A stretch of DNA of 64,000 nt from Adiantum capillus-veneris (lineage: Eukaryota; Streptophyta; Polypodiopsida; Polypodiales; Pteridaceae). Below are positions 1 through 10,215 of the stretch, piece after piece. The translations under genes were made by a program, and so were the position numbers. Each line of letters opens with the position of its first letter. Within the stretch, counting starts at the first letter, position 1. The notes under the pieces were generated by a model. The model was not told where the DNA came from. It did not search any database and saw only the letters and a list, made by a program, of their open reading frames with translations. The stretch is taken from NCBI GenBank assembly GCA_014529385.2, contig CM043971.1:32562209-32626208 (forward strand), given 5' to 3'.

Positions 1-386
1 AAGAGTTTGACGTTGCCTTCTCTGGAGAGCGGTTCTTAGAACATTCCAGGGAGCGAAAGGTGGCATCTTACTCGAAAGGAACGGTGCAGGCATGGTGTTC
101 TACTTTGTTGTTATGCAGAGAAACACATGCGACGTAGTTAAAATTCTTTTTTTTTTTCACGTTAACTTGGATATTAGATGAATATTTGCTAGGGTCTTCG
201 TTTCGGAAGATTACTTTGAAAGACCAGATTGAGCGGTTTTGCTGTGGTTTGCTAAAGAGATTCTAGACTATGCTTTAAACCAGAAGTCTGACTTCATTCA
301 AAGACTTAGGGGACATGACTAAGCAACGATTTCGAATGCATGCTGGCTCATTGACTTATGCAACGGACAAGATAGTATCCACCTCA
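1..386 (+). mobile_element. Gypsy element A, left part: degenerate gag remnant
   Basis: Reading frame 3 from the window start gives a Ty3/gypsy gag-like stretch (FDVAF...LEHS) that aligns with the FEVAF motif of the gag at 22942-24138. Further on the sequence aligns with the gag piece of element B at 47169-47718. Around 355-386 the frame ends in DKIVSTS and resumes after the LINE at 14007 as the same codons followed by KRQESAS, which matches B's DSIVSTS-IGQESA. This is therefore one gag split by the LINE. Stops and a T-run at 147-157 show it is dead. The element's 5' LTR lies off the window. Confidence 0.8.
371..386. repeat. Target-site duplication of the LINE, left copy
   Basis: The 16-mer GATAGTATCCACCTCA is repeated exactly at 14007-14022, directly after the LINE poly(A). 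Such a long direct repeat is what target-primed reverse transcription leaves. Confidence 0.95.
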
Positions 387-720
387 GCCTTTGGAGATGT
401 GATTGTCCTATTCTGACGCGCTCGCTACTGCTGTCCCCCCCCCTCCCGCTGCCCCCCCCTCTCTTCGCGCTGCCCCACAAGCCACCCGCTGCCTCCTTTC
501 GCGTTGCCCTCCCCCCCATCTCCCCCGCTCGCTGCCGCTTGTGCACCCGCACAATTCCCGACTGTTCTCCCCCCCCCCCCCCCCCCCCCCCCCCCCCTTC
601 CTTTTTCCCCGAAGTCTCTTGCAAATTGGCTCCTGCAACACTGTCTTTTTGGGCAGTGCTCGGCGCTCGTCTGCAGTTTTCTCTCCTCCGCCCGTTTTTC
701 CGCCACAGCAGTAGACACAG
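387..720 (+). promoter_or_regulatory. LINE 5' leader with C29 homopolymer
   Basis: The stretch between the insertion point and the first plausible ORF1 ATG (721) is pyrimidine rich and contains an uninterrupted run of 29 C at 569-597. In full-length LINEs this position holds the internal promoter. No TATA box is expected or seen. Open frames over this stretch are proline, glycine or arginine runs produced by the homopolymer. Confidence 0.55.
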
Positions 721-976
721 ATGGAGGCTCCAGCTTCGCCACAGAGGGACTCGCCCGAAGCCCCCTCGCCCGACCCCGCTGAGCCCATCATTCGACTTGC
801 TCTTTCGCCAAAACAGAGCAAGCGAGCCTTGCCGCAGAGGTAGAGCGATTGCAGGCGACTTCTGTCATCTGCAAGATTCTCGGCACCCGACCTAGCAGAG
901 GAGAGCTGCGTGACCTTCTCCAGGCCCGCCTTCTCGCAGAGGTGGGCAAGATCTTGGATGTAGAGATATTCAAATG
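721..976 (+). pseudogene. LINE ORF1, N-terminal part (broken by K)
   Basis: The ATG at 721 opens a proline/serine-rich start, which hits a stop at about 841. A frame change near 820-835 leads into ...ICKILGTRPSRGELRDLL, a sequence typical of the start of the DUF4283 domain in plant LINE ORF1 proteins, which bind the element RNA. The frame runs to 976, where element K begins, and resumes at 7903. The start choice is tentative because of the frameshift. Confidence 0.7.
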
Positions 977-1868
977 TGTTGCTAAATTGGCTTTATCTGA
1001 TAGAAAAAGAATTCTAAATGAATTACTGGATTTATAAGTGAGAGGGTTTTCTCGCTTGGAACATCAAGGAAAAATAATTCTAAATGAATTATTGGAATTT
1101 TAAGTGAGGGCTTTTCTCACTGGAGACATCCGAGTACAGAGTATTCCTAGTGCGTCATTCAAAGTAATGACGGGAGCACTGAGAACGGGAATATCTGTAA
1201 GGCCACCAGGAACGGGTACTTCTGATGCGTCACATCGGATGGGTGACAGGGAGCATCGGAAAGAAGTATCCGACTATCCGGGAATGGACATCTTTGATGC
1301 GTCATAGGATGGGTGACATAGAGCATCGTGAAGGAGATTGTACCGTAAGTTCGGTAGGAAAGGACTAGGCGATGGGTATTCCTGATGCGTCACAAGGTGG
1401 GTGACGGGTGCATCGAAAAGGGAATATCCATAGTCGGGAGGAAATTCCGAACTGTGTTAGAATTGTGCACAAGGAAAAGCAAGCACTTGAATGAAGATGG
1501 GTTCAGAGGAAACTTTGAGGAAAAACAGATGCTTTCTGAGAAAGCGGGATTGCTTTTCGGGAAAGCAGATGCTTTCCCGCGAGGAAGTTTATATTTGCAT
1601 TGTAATTGTGCGTGTGATTGCCTGGGAAGTGCTGTGAAAGCATTGTTTTTAACTTATAAGGTTTTATTGAGTTTTTGGGCAAGTTCAGACTATTTTTAAA
1701 ATACGCCGGCCGCCCATTTAATAAGTGGGCAGCCATCTGATAAATAAGGCAACAGATCAGCCAGCGTTTTCTCTCTCTCTTTTTCTGGCAGAACGGAAAA
1801 AAAAAATGAAAAAAAAAAACCGGCCGCGATCTCTACGCGAGCAGCTATACGTGCCCGTGGCTAGGAAC

Positions 1869-1876
1869 TATAAAAG
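1869..1876 (+). promoter_or_regulatory. TATA box of K 5' LTR
   Basis: TATAAAAG, about 890 bp into the LTR; the same box is at 6825-6832 in the 3' LTR. It sits before the R region and is the best candidate for the element's Pol II promoter. Confidence 0.7.
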
Positions 1877-2414
1877 CATCACATGCCCTCACTCAGAGAG
1901 AGGATCAGTTTTTACAAGAAGGAGACGCTGCTGCAAAGTTCACCCGCAAAGAAGACGTTTGCCGGTGATGCCCATGGCTGTTCCAAGTGTACCCGATGTC
2001 GCCAAGACATAGTGCGTGAGTTCCCTCGCGAAGAAGTGCCTACGGAGCGTGTTTCCATCGTGACAAGCTGCTGTTTTTCTCTGTTTCCAGCCCATAAACG
2101 TCGTAGACGGGGCTGATTTACGAGAAGGAACCCGAGAACACACCTCTTTTGTGTGTAGGATTGGAAGAGAGGAATTTTCTATGGAGAGATCTCTTCCGGG
2201 GAATTGCTTTTCGAGAACGGAGTTGCGTTTCGAGCGTCAAGACTTTGAAGGTAACGATTTTCATGTTATGAACTCTGAGTATTTGTTTGCAGGTGTACTT
2301 CCTCTTAGTGAGGGAGTAGGAGCAAAGGAAGGCATGAGCCTCTGCAGGAGAAAAGCGCTCTGAGGAACTAGAGCCAGATCAGCCCAAGGGTTTCGTACCC
2401 GAGTTTGGGAAGTA

Positions 2415-2682
2415 GATCCACGGATCGGAGAGAGGTAGTCTCTCAAGTTGTGACCCGGAAGTTGGGATTCCCAAGTAAGGACTTCGTGTCCGGGAAAGCA
2501 GAGTTGTTCTGCGGGAAGAGGACTCTGGAAAGAGAGTTGGAAAAGAGTTGCAGGGATGCCATGCCCTGAGTCTGGAAGGTGAGATCCAGAGGCGAGAACC
2601 TTGACTCTCGAGGAATTGGAATAAGGAACGAAAGTTCCTTGGAATAGGGTTTTGCCCTAGGAATCGGAAGCTGAGGCTTCCG
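2415..2682 (+). other. Array of twelve consecutive short hairpins in K leader (5' LTR copy)
   Basis: Perfect stems of 4-7 bp follow each other with few unpaired bases. Examples are GAGAGA/TCTCTC at 2428-2444, TTGGG/CCCAA at 2462-2474, GCAGA/TCTGC at 2498-2512, AAGGAAC/GTTCCTT with a GAAA loop at 2623-2640, and CGGAAGC/GCTTCCG at 2665-2682. The region is downstream of the TATA box and upstream of AATAAA, so it should be present in the RNA, probably at both ends. Its function is unknown. Confidence 0.75.
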
Positions 2683-2940
2683 GGAACCATTAAGTTTTAT
2701 TCTAGAACGAACGTGGTAATATGTTCGGTTCAAGTGCTTGTATAGACTTCTCCCTAGTAATAAAGATACTATTACGGGGGGGAGCCAGCCCATCTTCTGG
2801 TCCCCAGTACTGTGTTTATCTTCTCACTCTCTATCTCTCTCTCTATTTATTTCTCTCTATATCCTCTGGCTTCAGTAATAAGTGATAAATCCTATTTATC
2901 CGAATGTATTTTATATTGTTATGCGCTCCCGTTTGTGACA

Positions 2941-2953
2941 GTGGTATCAGAGC
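2941..2953 (+). other. K primer-binding site
   Basis: TGGTATCAGAGC starts two bases after the LTR end. It matches the 3' end of plant initiator tRNA-Met in complement, the usual primer of plant LTR elements. Confidence 0.85.
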
Positions 2954-5942
2954 ATGGTCTCCTCTCTTTCTCTGTAAAGGAGGACGACTCTGGGAAGATA
3001 CGGGAAGAAGCCATGACAAGCCAAGAGAGAAGTAAGCAGGCGGAAACCTAAGTCTTGCAAGAAAAGCTCGCAGAGTTGGAAAAAAATTTCTCTCTGCAAG
3101 AAGTCGACACAAGACTTGGGATTCTCTGAGAAGGCGACAAGAGCATGATGCTCAAGAACCTAGAGAATCCAAGGAGCGGAATGCTCGAGATCCTTCAGAA
3201 TCCAGAAAATATCCATGAACGTCAATCCAGAACTATAGCCATGAAATCCCGTCATTTCGGGAAGGATATGATTAAGGTCTCTAGGAACACTCCAGTGTTC
3301 CTAGGTCTCTAGACCTAGGAACACTCCAGTGACCAGTCAAGTTTGATACTTTTGACGGAAGGGAAGATGTCCTGAAAGCTACTGCTTTCATTCGACAGTT
3401 TGAAGTTGCCTTTGCAAACGGCAATTTCTGAGAAGCGTCGAAGGTGAGGCATGTGACCAAACACCTCAAGGGGATTGCAAGTACTTGGTGGTATACCAAA
3501 GCACTGCAAGGAACTTATAACAAGACTTGGATTCAATTCAAGGCTGAATTTTCGGACAAAATTTTTTTCCTCTACACTTTGAGGAAGGCATCCAAGAAGA
3601 TTGGGATGGGTTTGCCCAATAGGAACACGAGTGAGTCAAAGCAAGTAGTGGTTCACTCTTGCCAAGGTAGCTCCACTCTCGATCCTCTCTGAGGAAGGAA
3701 AGATGAAGAAATTCAACAAAGGACTTTTGCCCGAATTTTGTAGACTATTTGCAAAATACTTTGCAGCAGATGGTAGAGTCAGCAATAAAAGCTGAAAGTG
3801 TACACCTTAGTGTACATAGAATCCAATCCCCGTGGTGGGACGGGAAACATTGAACACAGAAAGTTTGGAGTAAGGGAATTAAATCTAACTCCTGAGTTCT
3901 TGAATAGAAGACCCTTGAACTTTAAGTGAGAGGGCAGGTTTTTAATCAAAGTTACATCTATGAGGAAATCATAAAGTGCATTATGCTTGTTTGCTCTTTT
4001 GCACGAGGTATGGTTGTGTCTAACCAGGACAATCACTCTCGAGTGTTTATGAGAGTAAGGTTGAGTCAGAACATTGTTTATACGATGAACTGCTTTGCTT
4101 AACCATCCGGAAGGTCCATGATTGATCTGGTATTCGGTAGTTCTCCAACAAATTACCTGCTATTGCGGGTAGGAAATTATGAAGGAACCATTCTGAGTTT
4201 TCAAGCAAAGAAAAGCTTTCATGAAGCTTGAGTACTCTTTAAGCCCACACCCCCTACCCGGTAAGGGAAGATATGGTAGTGCTTTTTGCACAAGTGAATG
4301 AACACTCTCTTTACGAGGGAAGGAACAAGCGACTACGGCCTGTGCTTGAGGAATCCAAGGATTAAAATCCTAGATTATTTGATGGGCGGGTTTTGCTCTA
4401 AGATCGAGCCAAGTGATCGTCAAGTTGAGCGTCTTCGCGCTAAGGATCTTACGAAGGGAAGGTCATTTCCCAGGTTCACCAAAACTCTAACACAACTTAA
4501 GAATTATGTACACCTTTGGGTACATGGATAACACACAAAGATACAGACCTATGCCAAGGTGGGTCATCTACCAGTTGAATTTTTTTTCTGCTAAACGGAA
4601 TGAGATGAACCAACTTCCTTTTCAGGAACTCGACGGGAGTTTGGTATACTCTCTTGAGCGCCTTTTTATGCGCAAGGATATTCCAACACGAGAATCTCTA
4701 TTTGAGATGTGTTCGGTAGAAGGATTCTCTACGGAGAAGTGCTTTTACCATTATAGTAGCAACTTTTGGTTGCGGTATATGTTTCTCCATGAGAAGGTCA
4801 AGTAGCATTTACACGCTGTTGGAATAAATTCGAACTGTTATGTTCGTAAGAATATAGTTCGCCAACCGTTTCAAAATGGTAAGAATTACATATGGGAGAA
4901 CATCCCTGAGATTCAAAGAGGGTTCGCTCTATTGTGAACCGGGTTTGAAAGTACGTTCAAAAAATTCTATGGCTAGAATCCTATCTGCCTGAGATTTTGC
5001 AGATCGTCATTGATGCTCGCAAGGTGAATCATTTTTTATGATTTTGTAAGGAAGAGACGCTAATGGGCGTCGGGAAATCACTGCTGGTGGTAATAACTCG
5101 CAGGAGGAAACGATTGGAAGGAAGTGCTGTCGTGCACAAGGAATCTTCGGACTGGAACCGTCCGCCTACGTTGAGTGACGGCTTGGAACAAGAACCTTCT
5201 TTAAGGTGATCGCAAATTGTGGAAGAAAGACGTCGAACTTAATGCTCTATGACTTGGGCATTCCCTATGTGGGAGGGTTTAATATAACAACGTAGGATTA
5301 TGCGCAAGGACAAATACCTAGATTGATTTCTAGGAAGATTATTCTTCTCGAATTTGAGAAGACAGAATCAAGTTAACAGAGTTTTAGATAAGGAAACTTT
5401 GGATCAGAACAATTGGCCTACCCAAAGCAAAGGCCCGGAATAAGAACTTACTTTGGTAGGATGACACACTTGTTCTGCCATAGGAAGATTCACATGAGCT
5501 TAATGCTCTCGACATGCCCTATGCGGGAGGACACAAGAGGTTTAATATCCTCAGGACTAATAGCGCAAGGACATAGACCTAGATTGATTTCTAGGAGGTT
5601 TATTCTTCTCGGAATTGAGAAGGTGGAATTGAGTTAACAGATTCTCGGATGAGGAAACTTCCAATCTGTTGGAAAGATGCGAATGACGAGTTCTTACATG
5701 GCTCATAAGTTTGATAATTGGTGAAGGATATCCTTGAGGTACTAGAGGAAGGACATGAACCGGTAAGGTAAGTATTGAATTATTGAATTTTTGAATTTCT
5801 GTTTAAATTAATTTTAAAGTTCTCTTTTGAGAAAGAACTAGCTCAACTCACCATTGAGCAAGATTTGAAATCTTTCCAGTTTCTCCCCGGCAGTTCAGTT
5901 GGACCTCTACAGTTGAGGACAACTGTTTATAAGTGAGAGGGA
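2954..5942 (+). pseudogene. Decayed interior of K with gag remnant
   Basis: A gag fragment is readable at about 3330-3692 (FIRQFEVAFANGNF, then HLKGIASTWW and TWIQFKAEF). It matches the gag of element H step by step but has stops and a poly-T slip. The rest, 3700-5900, shows no convincing protease, RT or integrase motif. It contains a diverged direct repeat (about 5225-5385 against 5485-5640). The purine stretch at 5929-5942 serves as polypurine tract for the 3' LTR. Confidence 0.7.
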
Positions 5943-7897
5943 TGTTGCTAAATTGGATTTATCTGACAGAAAAAGAATTCTAAATGAATTACTGGATTTA
6001 TAAGTGAGAGGGTTTTCTCGCTTGGAACATCAAGGAAAAATAATTCTAAATGAATTATTGGAATTTTAAGTGAGGGCTTTTCTCACTGGAGACATCCGAG
6101 TACAGAGTATTCCTAGTGCGTCATTCAAAGTAATGACGGGAGCACTGAGAACGGGAATATCTGTAAGGCCACCAGGAACGAGTACTTCTGATGCGTCACA
6201 TCGGAAAGAAGTATCCGACCATCCGGGAACGGACATCTCTGATGCGTCATAGGATGGGTGACATAGAGTATCGTGAAGGAGATTGTACCGTAAGTTCGGT
6301 AGGAAAGGACTAGGTGATGGGTATTCCTGATGCGTCACAAGGTGGGTGACGGGTGCATCGGAAAGGGAATATCCATAGTCGGGAGGAAATTCCGAACTGT
6401 GTTAGAATTGTGCACAAGGAAAAGCAAGCACTTGAATGAAGATGGGTTCAGAGAAAACTTTGAGGAAAAACAGATGCTTTCTGAGAAAGCGGGATTGCTT
6501 TTCGGGAAAGCAGATGCTTTCCCGCGAGGAAGTTTATGTTTGCATTGCAATTGTGCGTGTGATTGCATCCAGGGACGCCTGGGAAGTGCTCTGAAAGCAT
6601 TGTTTTTAACTTATAAGGTTTTATTGAGTTTTTGGGCAGGTTCACACTATTTTTAAAATACGCTGGCTGCCCATTTAATAAGTGGGCAGCCATCTGATAA
6701 ATAAGGCAACAGATCAGCCAGCGTTTTCTCTCTCTCTTTTTCTGGCAGAACGGAAAAAAAAAAGGAAAAAAAAAACCGGCCGTGATCTCTACGCGAGTAG
6801 CTATACGTGCCCGTGGCTAGGAACTATAAAAGCATCACATGCCCTCACTCAGAGAGAGGATCAGTTTTTACAAGAAGGAGATGCTGCTGCAAAGTTCACC
6901 CGCAAAGAAGACGTTTGCCGGTGATGCCCATGGCTGTTCCAAGTGTACCCGATGTCGCCAAGACATAGTGCGTGAGTTCCCTCGCGAAGAAGTGCCTACG
7001 GAGCGTGTTTCCATCGTGACAAGCTGCTGTTTTTCTCTGTTTCCAGCCCATAAACGTCGTAGACGGGGCTGATTTACGAGAAGGAACCCGAGAACACACC
7101 TCTTTTGTGTGTAGGATTGGAAGAGAGGAATTTTCTATGGAGAGATCTCTTCCGGGGAATTGCTTTTCGAGAACGGAGTTGCGTTTCGAGCGTCAAGACT
7201 TTGAAGGTAACGATTTTCATGTTATGAACTCTGAGTATTTGTTTGCAGGTGTACTTCCTCTTAGTGAGGGAGTAGGAGCAAAGGAAGGCATGAGCCTCTG
7301 CAGGAGAAAAGCGCTCTGAGGAACTAGAGCCAGATCAGCCCAAGGGTTTCGTACCCGAGTTTGGGAAGTAGATCCACGGATCGGAGAGAGGTAGTCTCTC
7401 AAGTTGTGACCCGGAAGTTGGGATTCCCAAGTAAGGACTTCGTGTCCGGGAAAGCAGAGTTGTTCTGCGGGAAGAGAACTCTGGAAAGAGAGTTGGAAAA
7501 GAGTTGCAGGGATGCCATGCCCTGAGTCTGGAAGGTGAGATCCAGAGGCGAGAACCTTGATTCTCGAGGAATTGGAATAAGGAACGAAAGTTCCTTGGAA
7601 TAGGGTTTTGCCCTAGGAATCGGAAGCTGAGGCTTCCGGGAACCATCAAGTCTTATTCTAGAACGAACGTGGTAATACTTTCGGTTCAAGTGCTTGTATA
7701 GACTTCTCCCTAGTAATAAAGATACTATTACGGGGGGGGGACCAGCCCATCTTCTGGTCCCCAGTACCGTGTCGATCTTCTCACTCGCTATCTCTCTCTC
7801 TATTTATTTCTCTCTATATCCTTTGGCTTCAGTAATAAGTGATAAATCCTATTTATCCGAATGTATTTTATATTGTTGTGCGCTCCCGTTTGTGACA
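5943..7897 (+). repeat. K 3' LTR (1955 bp)
   Basis: This is the near-identical partner of 977-2940. It has TGTTGC/TGTGACA ends, a TATA box at 6825-6832, the hairpin array at 7371-7638 and, after AATAAA, the stem GGGGACCAG/CTGGTCCCC (7737-7762). Two substitutions in the hairpin array relative to the left copy both keep or add base pairs. Confidence 0.92.
7371..7638 (+). other. Hairpin array, 3' LTR copy of K
   Basis: Same twelve stems as 2415-2682. Two differences are seen: G to A at 7477, turning a G-T closing pair into A-T, and C to T at 7561, turning an A-C mismatch into an A-T pair. Confidence 0.75.
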
Positions 7898-7902
7898 GGA
7901 TG

Positions 7903-8484
7903 AGGTTACTATCAGATCGAGTTTGAGACCTCCGAGATGGTGTCCAAGGTCATCGCCATGAGGCCACTGACCATCTGAGTAGCACGTATCCACTTTCGAC
8001 AATGGAGACATGGCTTCAACCCTACTTCGGATGTTTAGTAGAGGAGGCAGACATCCCCATCTCTGTTTGCTTTCTGGGTTTGCGAAGGGAGTTCTTACCA
8101 CTTTTGTCCAGGATCGGCTCAGCCATTGGGCCTGTCTTGGAGACACCTCGCACGGCAGCCTCAGTAGCTGCCAAGGCGGCTGACATTCCCTCAGGTCGCG
8201 TTTTGGTCAGAGACACTCACACGCTCCCGAAGGTTATTCTTCTGCCTCGGGTGAGTGGGGGTTGGTTCAGACAGAGTGTGGAGTATTCGAGCCTCCCAAA
8301 CCAGTGCTTCATTTGTCGACAGATGGGTCATCTAGCGAAGGCCTGTCAACGGAGGAGGCCTCGACCTACACCACAGCCTCAGCCCCAGCCTGCAAGGGCT
8401 GGCCAACAGACACAGACAGAGACACAGGGCACACATGCAGAGCCACCCTCTGAGCCTGGGGCTCCAGCGGAGGAGGGATGGTGA
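7903..8484 (+). pseudogene. LINE ORF1, C-terminal part with CCHC knuckle
   Basis: The ORF1 frame resumes with YYQIEFETSEM and then, after stops, ...WRHGFNP, both typical of DUF4283. A frame shift leads to the open stretch 8002-8484, which contains CFICRQMGHLAKAC (C-x2-C-x4-H-x4-C), a nucleic-acid-binding zinc knuckle at about residue 98. A Pro/Gln-rich tail follows. ORF1 proteins coat LINE RNA. A low-complexity proline/serine stretch (8480-8900) separates it from ORF2. Confidence 0.8.
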
Positions 8485-9545
8485 CAGGTCCGTGGTAGAC
8501 GACGACAGGGGCCACAGCGTTAGCTTGGCTCTCAGAGTGGTCCTCAGGCGCCTACTCAGCAGCAGTGTGTTCCCACGGGGAACCGCTTTGGTCCTCTTGA
8601 GTAGGATGAGGTCCTTGCTCCAGCCCCCACCCCAGCTTCACCCTCGACAACCCCTCCCCCCCTAGAGTTCCCCCCCTCTTCCTCATCCTTCCCCCCGCCT
8701 CCTGCTCCCGCCGCCTCTTACCCCCGCCCCTCTACCTCTGCCGCTCCCTCCCGTTCCTCTTCTCCACTGCTCCCCCCAACTCCTCCCCTCCCTCCTGCTC
8801 CAGTTCCACAGTCGACCCAGGGGACAAGGCCTTCTCCGGCGGCTAGGAGACCTCTTGGCAGCGCCTTTGCCACGAGTCACTTAGCGAGAGAGGGACAGCC
8901 TTTCTTGTGACCCCCTCTGCAGGTACATACATCTTCCCTTGCAGCTATCCCTCGTGGTCTGACGAGCATTGACATCCGGCGCCGATGAGACTTCTTCGAC
9001 TACGGCTTTACTCGTTTTCTCGGCGACCCCTCAACAGACTATGAGGCAGCCTGCTTCAGGGTCCATGTTCTGTTCCTTGCCGCTAGGGGGACAAAGGCCT
9101 TGGACTTAGCAGTTGGCTTCTCCTTCCCCCTTTGCGGTAGGGACCAGATAGAGTGGACTCTCGACTCAGTGTTGGGATGGTTGCACACACAGGGACTAGA
9201 GTTCTCTCACCACATGGGAGAGCTAGGAGTTACAGACATGCTCCAGACTTTGTGGCCATTGGCCAAGTTTGCGGTGACACCTCCAGACTCTGTAGGATGT
9301 AGACACGTTGTGGTTTACTTCTTTGCCGATACACAGTGCTTGCCATGCTATGTATACATTCATGAGGATCCCTGGACAGAGAAGGTTGCTTTACGTACGG
9401 CTCGCTCTGCTTGGGCTTGGGCCAGACACTCATTGCAGTCACGCCTATCTAGAGGACGCTCGGATGCGGATTACTCCCCATCCAAGCCAGCCTCGAAGAT
9501 AGCCTGTCTAGCTGCTGCGGCAGCATCTGTTCTCTCTCGCTCCCC
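8485..9545 (+). pseudogene. LINE ORF1/ORF2 connecting region
   Basis: 8600-8880 is C-rich and would encode Pro/Ser/Ala-rich protein. An open stretch from 9100 to 9549 (about 149 codons) belongs to the same strand, but I recognise no domain in it. It ends where ORF2 starts, so it is probably the C-terminal part of ORF1. Confidence 0.5.
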
Positions 9546-10215
9546 ATGAGGATCGTCTCATGGAACGTGCAGGGACTAGGTGGGCCTCAGTTTCAGCGTC
9601 AACGGGGCTGACTGCGTCAGGAGCTTCAACGCTGCCCTTGTGGGAGGAGAGATCGATCTCCTTATGCTTCAGGAGCACCATTTGTGTGAGAGCCGCATTA
9701 GACGTTGTGGTCAGCTCTTGTGTGGACGATATGATACTTTTTGGTTTGTTGCTTTTGGACCTGGAGGCATCCAGGGTGGGGTATGTATGACTATTGCGGA
9801 CTCTTTGCAGCAGGCCATTGTTGGTAGAGGGATTATTGTGCCAGGCAGGGCTCAGTGGATTACTATGCAGGTTCAGGGTGGCCTAGTGGGTTTCCTGAAC
9901 ATCTATGCACCCAATGTGGCGAGTGCTCGTGCAAAGTTTTGGTCACAGATAGTTGAGTCTCTGCTGTAGGCAGAACACTGGTGCATAGGAGGGGACTTCA
10001 ACATGTTGGAGGACCCTTCTGACAGGATTGGTGGTAGCCATGCTACTGTGCATGGAGTTGAGCTGGCAGCTTGGGAGAGGTTTTGTATGACTGAGGGTTT
10101 CGGATGTTTGACAGCACTCTGGTTTTGTGAGGCCCCCAGACAGCCTTGCCTTCTCTTGATCAGACCGCAGAGTGGGAGGAGTGAATCTATCGCGGATAGA
10201 TCGCTTCTACACTAG
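9546..10215 (+). pseudogene. LINE ORF2 endonuclease domain, frameshifted
   Basis: The ATG at 9546 gives MRIVSWNVQGLGG, the classical start of an AP-type (exonuclease III fold) LINE endonuclease, with the metal-binding Asn in SWN. After a frame change come LLMLQEHHLCE (catalytic Glu), a Tyr/Asn motif NIYAPNV and CIGGDFNMLED (catalytic GDFN). A TAG lies at 9967-9969. The enzyme would nick chromosomal DNA for target-primed reverse transcription. Broken by at least two frameshifts and a stop. Confidence 0.88.

Larger units (their letters stand above)
977..2940 (+). repeat. K 5' LTR (1964 bp)
   Basis: Apart from a few substitutions and a 24-bp indel near 1230-1255, it is nearly identical by eye to 5943-7897. 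U3 carries three GATGCGTCAC-type palindromic modules (1224-1257, 1295-1327, 1384-1414). A TATA box lies at 1869-1876 and an AATAAA at 2759-2764, so R covers roughly 1900-2790. R contains an array of twelve short hairpins (2415-2682). Confidence 0.92.
977..7897 (+). mobile_element. Gypsy LTR element K inserted in LINE ORF1
   Basis: Two long LTRs (977-2940 and 5943-7897) bracket a 3.0-kb decayed interior. The LTRs begin TGTTGC and end TGTGACA. The primer-binding site TGGTATCAGAGC follows the left LTR and a purine-rich GTGAGAGGGA precedes the right one. The flanks are AAATG on the left and GGATG on the right, an imperfect 5-bp duplication. Joining the flanks restores the LINE ORF1 order (...LDVEIF / YYQIEFETSEM). 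The gag and LTR layout resemble element H, so K belongs to a related chromovirus family. Confidence 0.92.

Noticed and set aside
319-895. Overlapping Pro-, Gly- and Arg-rich open frames on both strands in the LINE leader
   Set aside because: They come from the C29 tract and GC-rich leader; only the plus-strand ORF1 after 721 has domain support.
1104-2143. Short open frames in K and H LTRs (about 60-100 codons, both strands, duplicated at 6066-7099)
   Set aside because: They lie in LTR U3/R, overlap hairpins, and have no domain; being copied in both LTRs reflects LTR identity, not selection.
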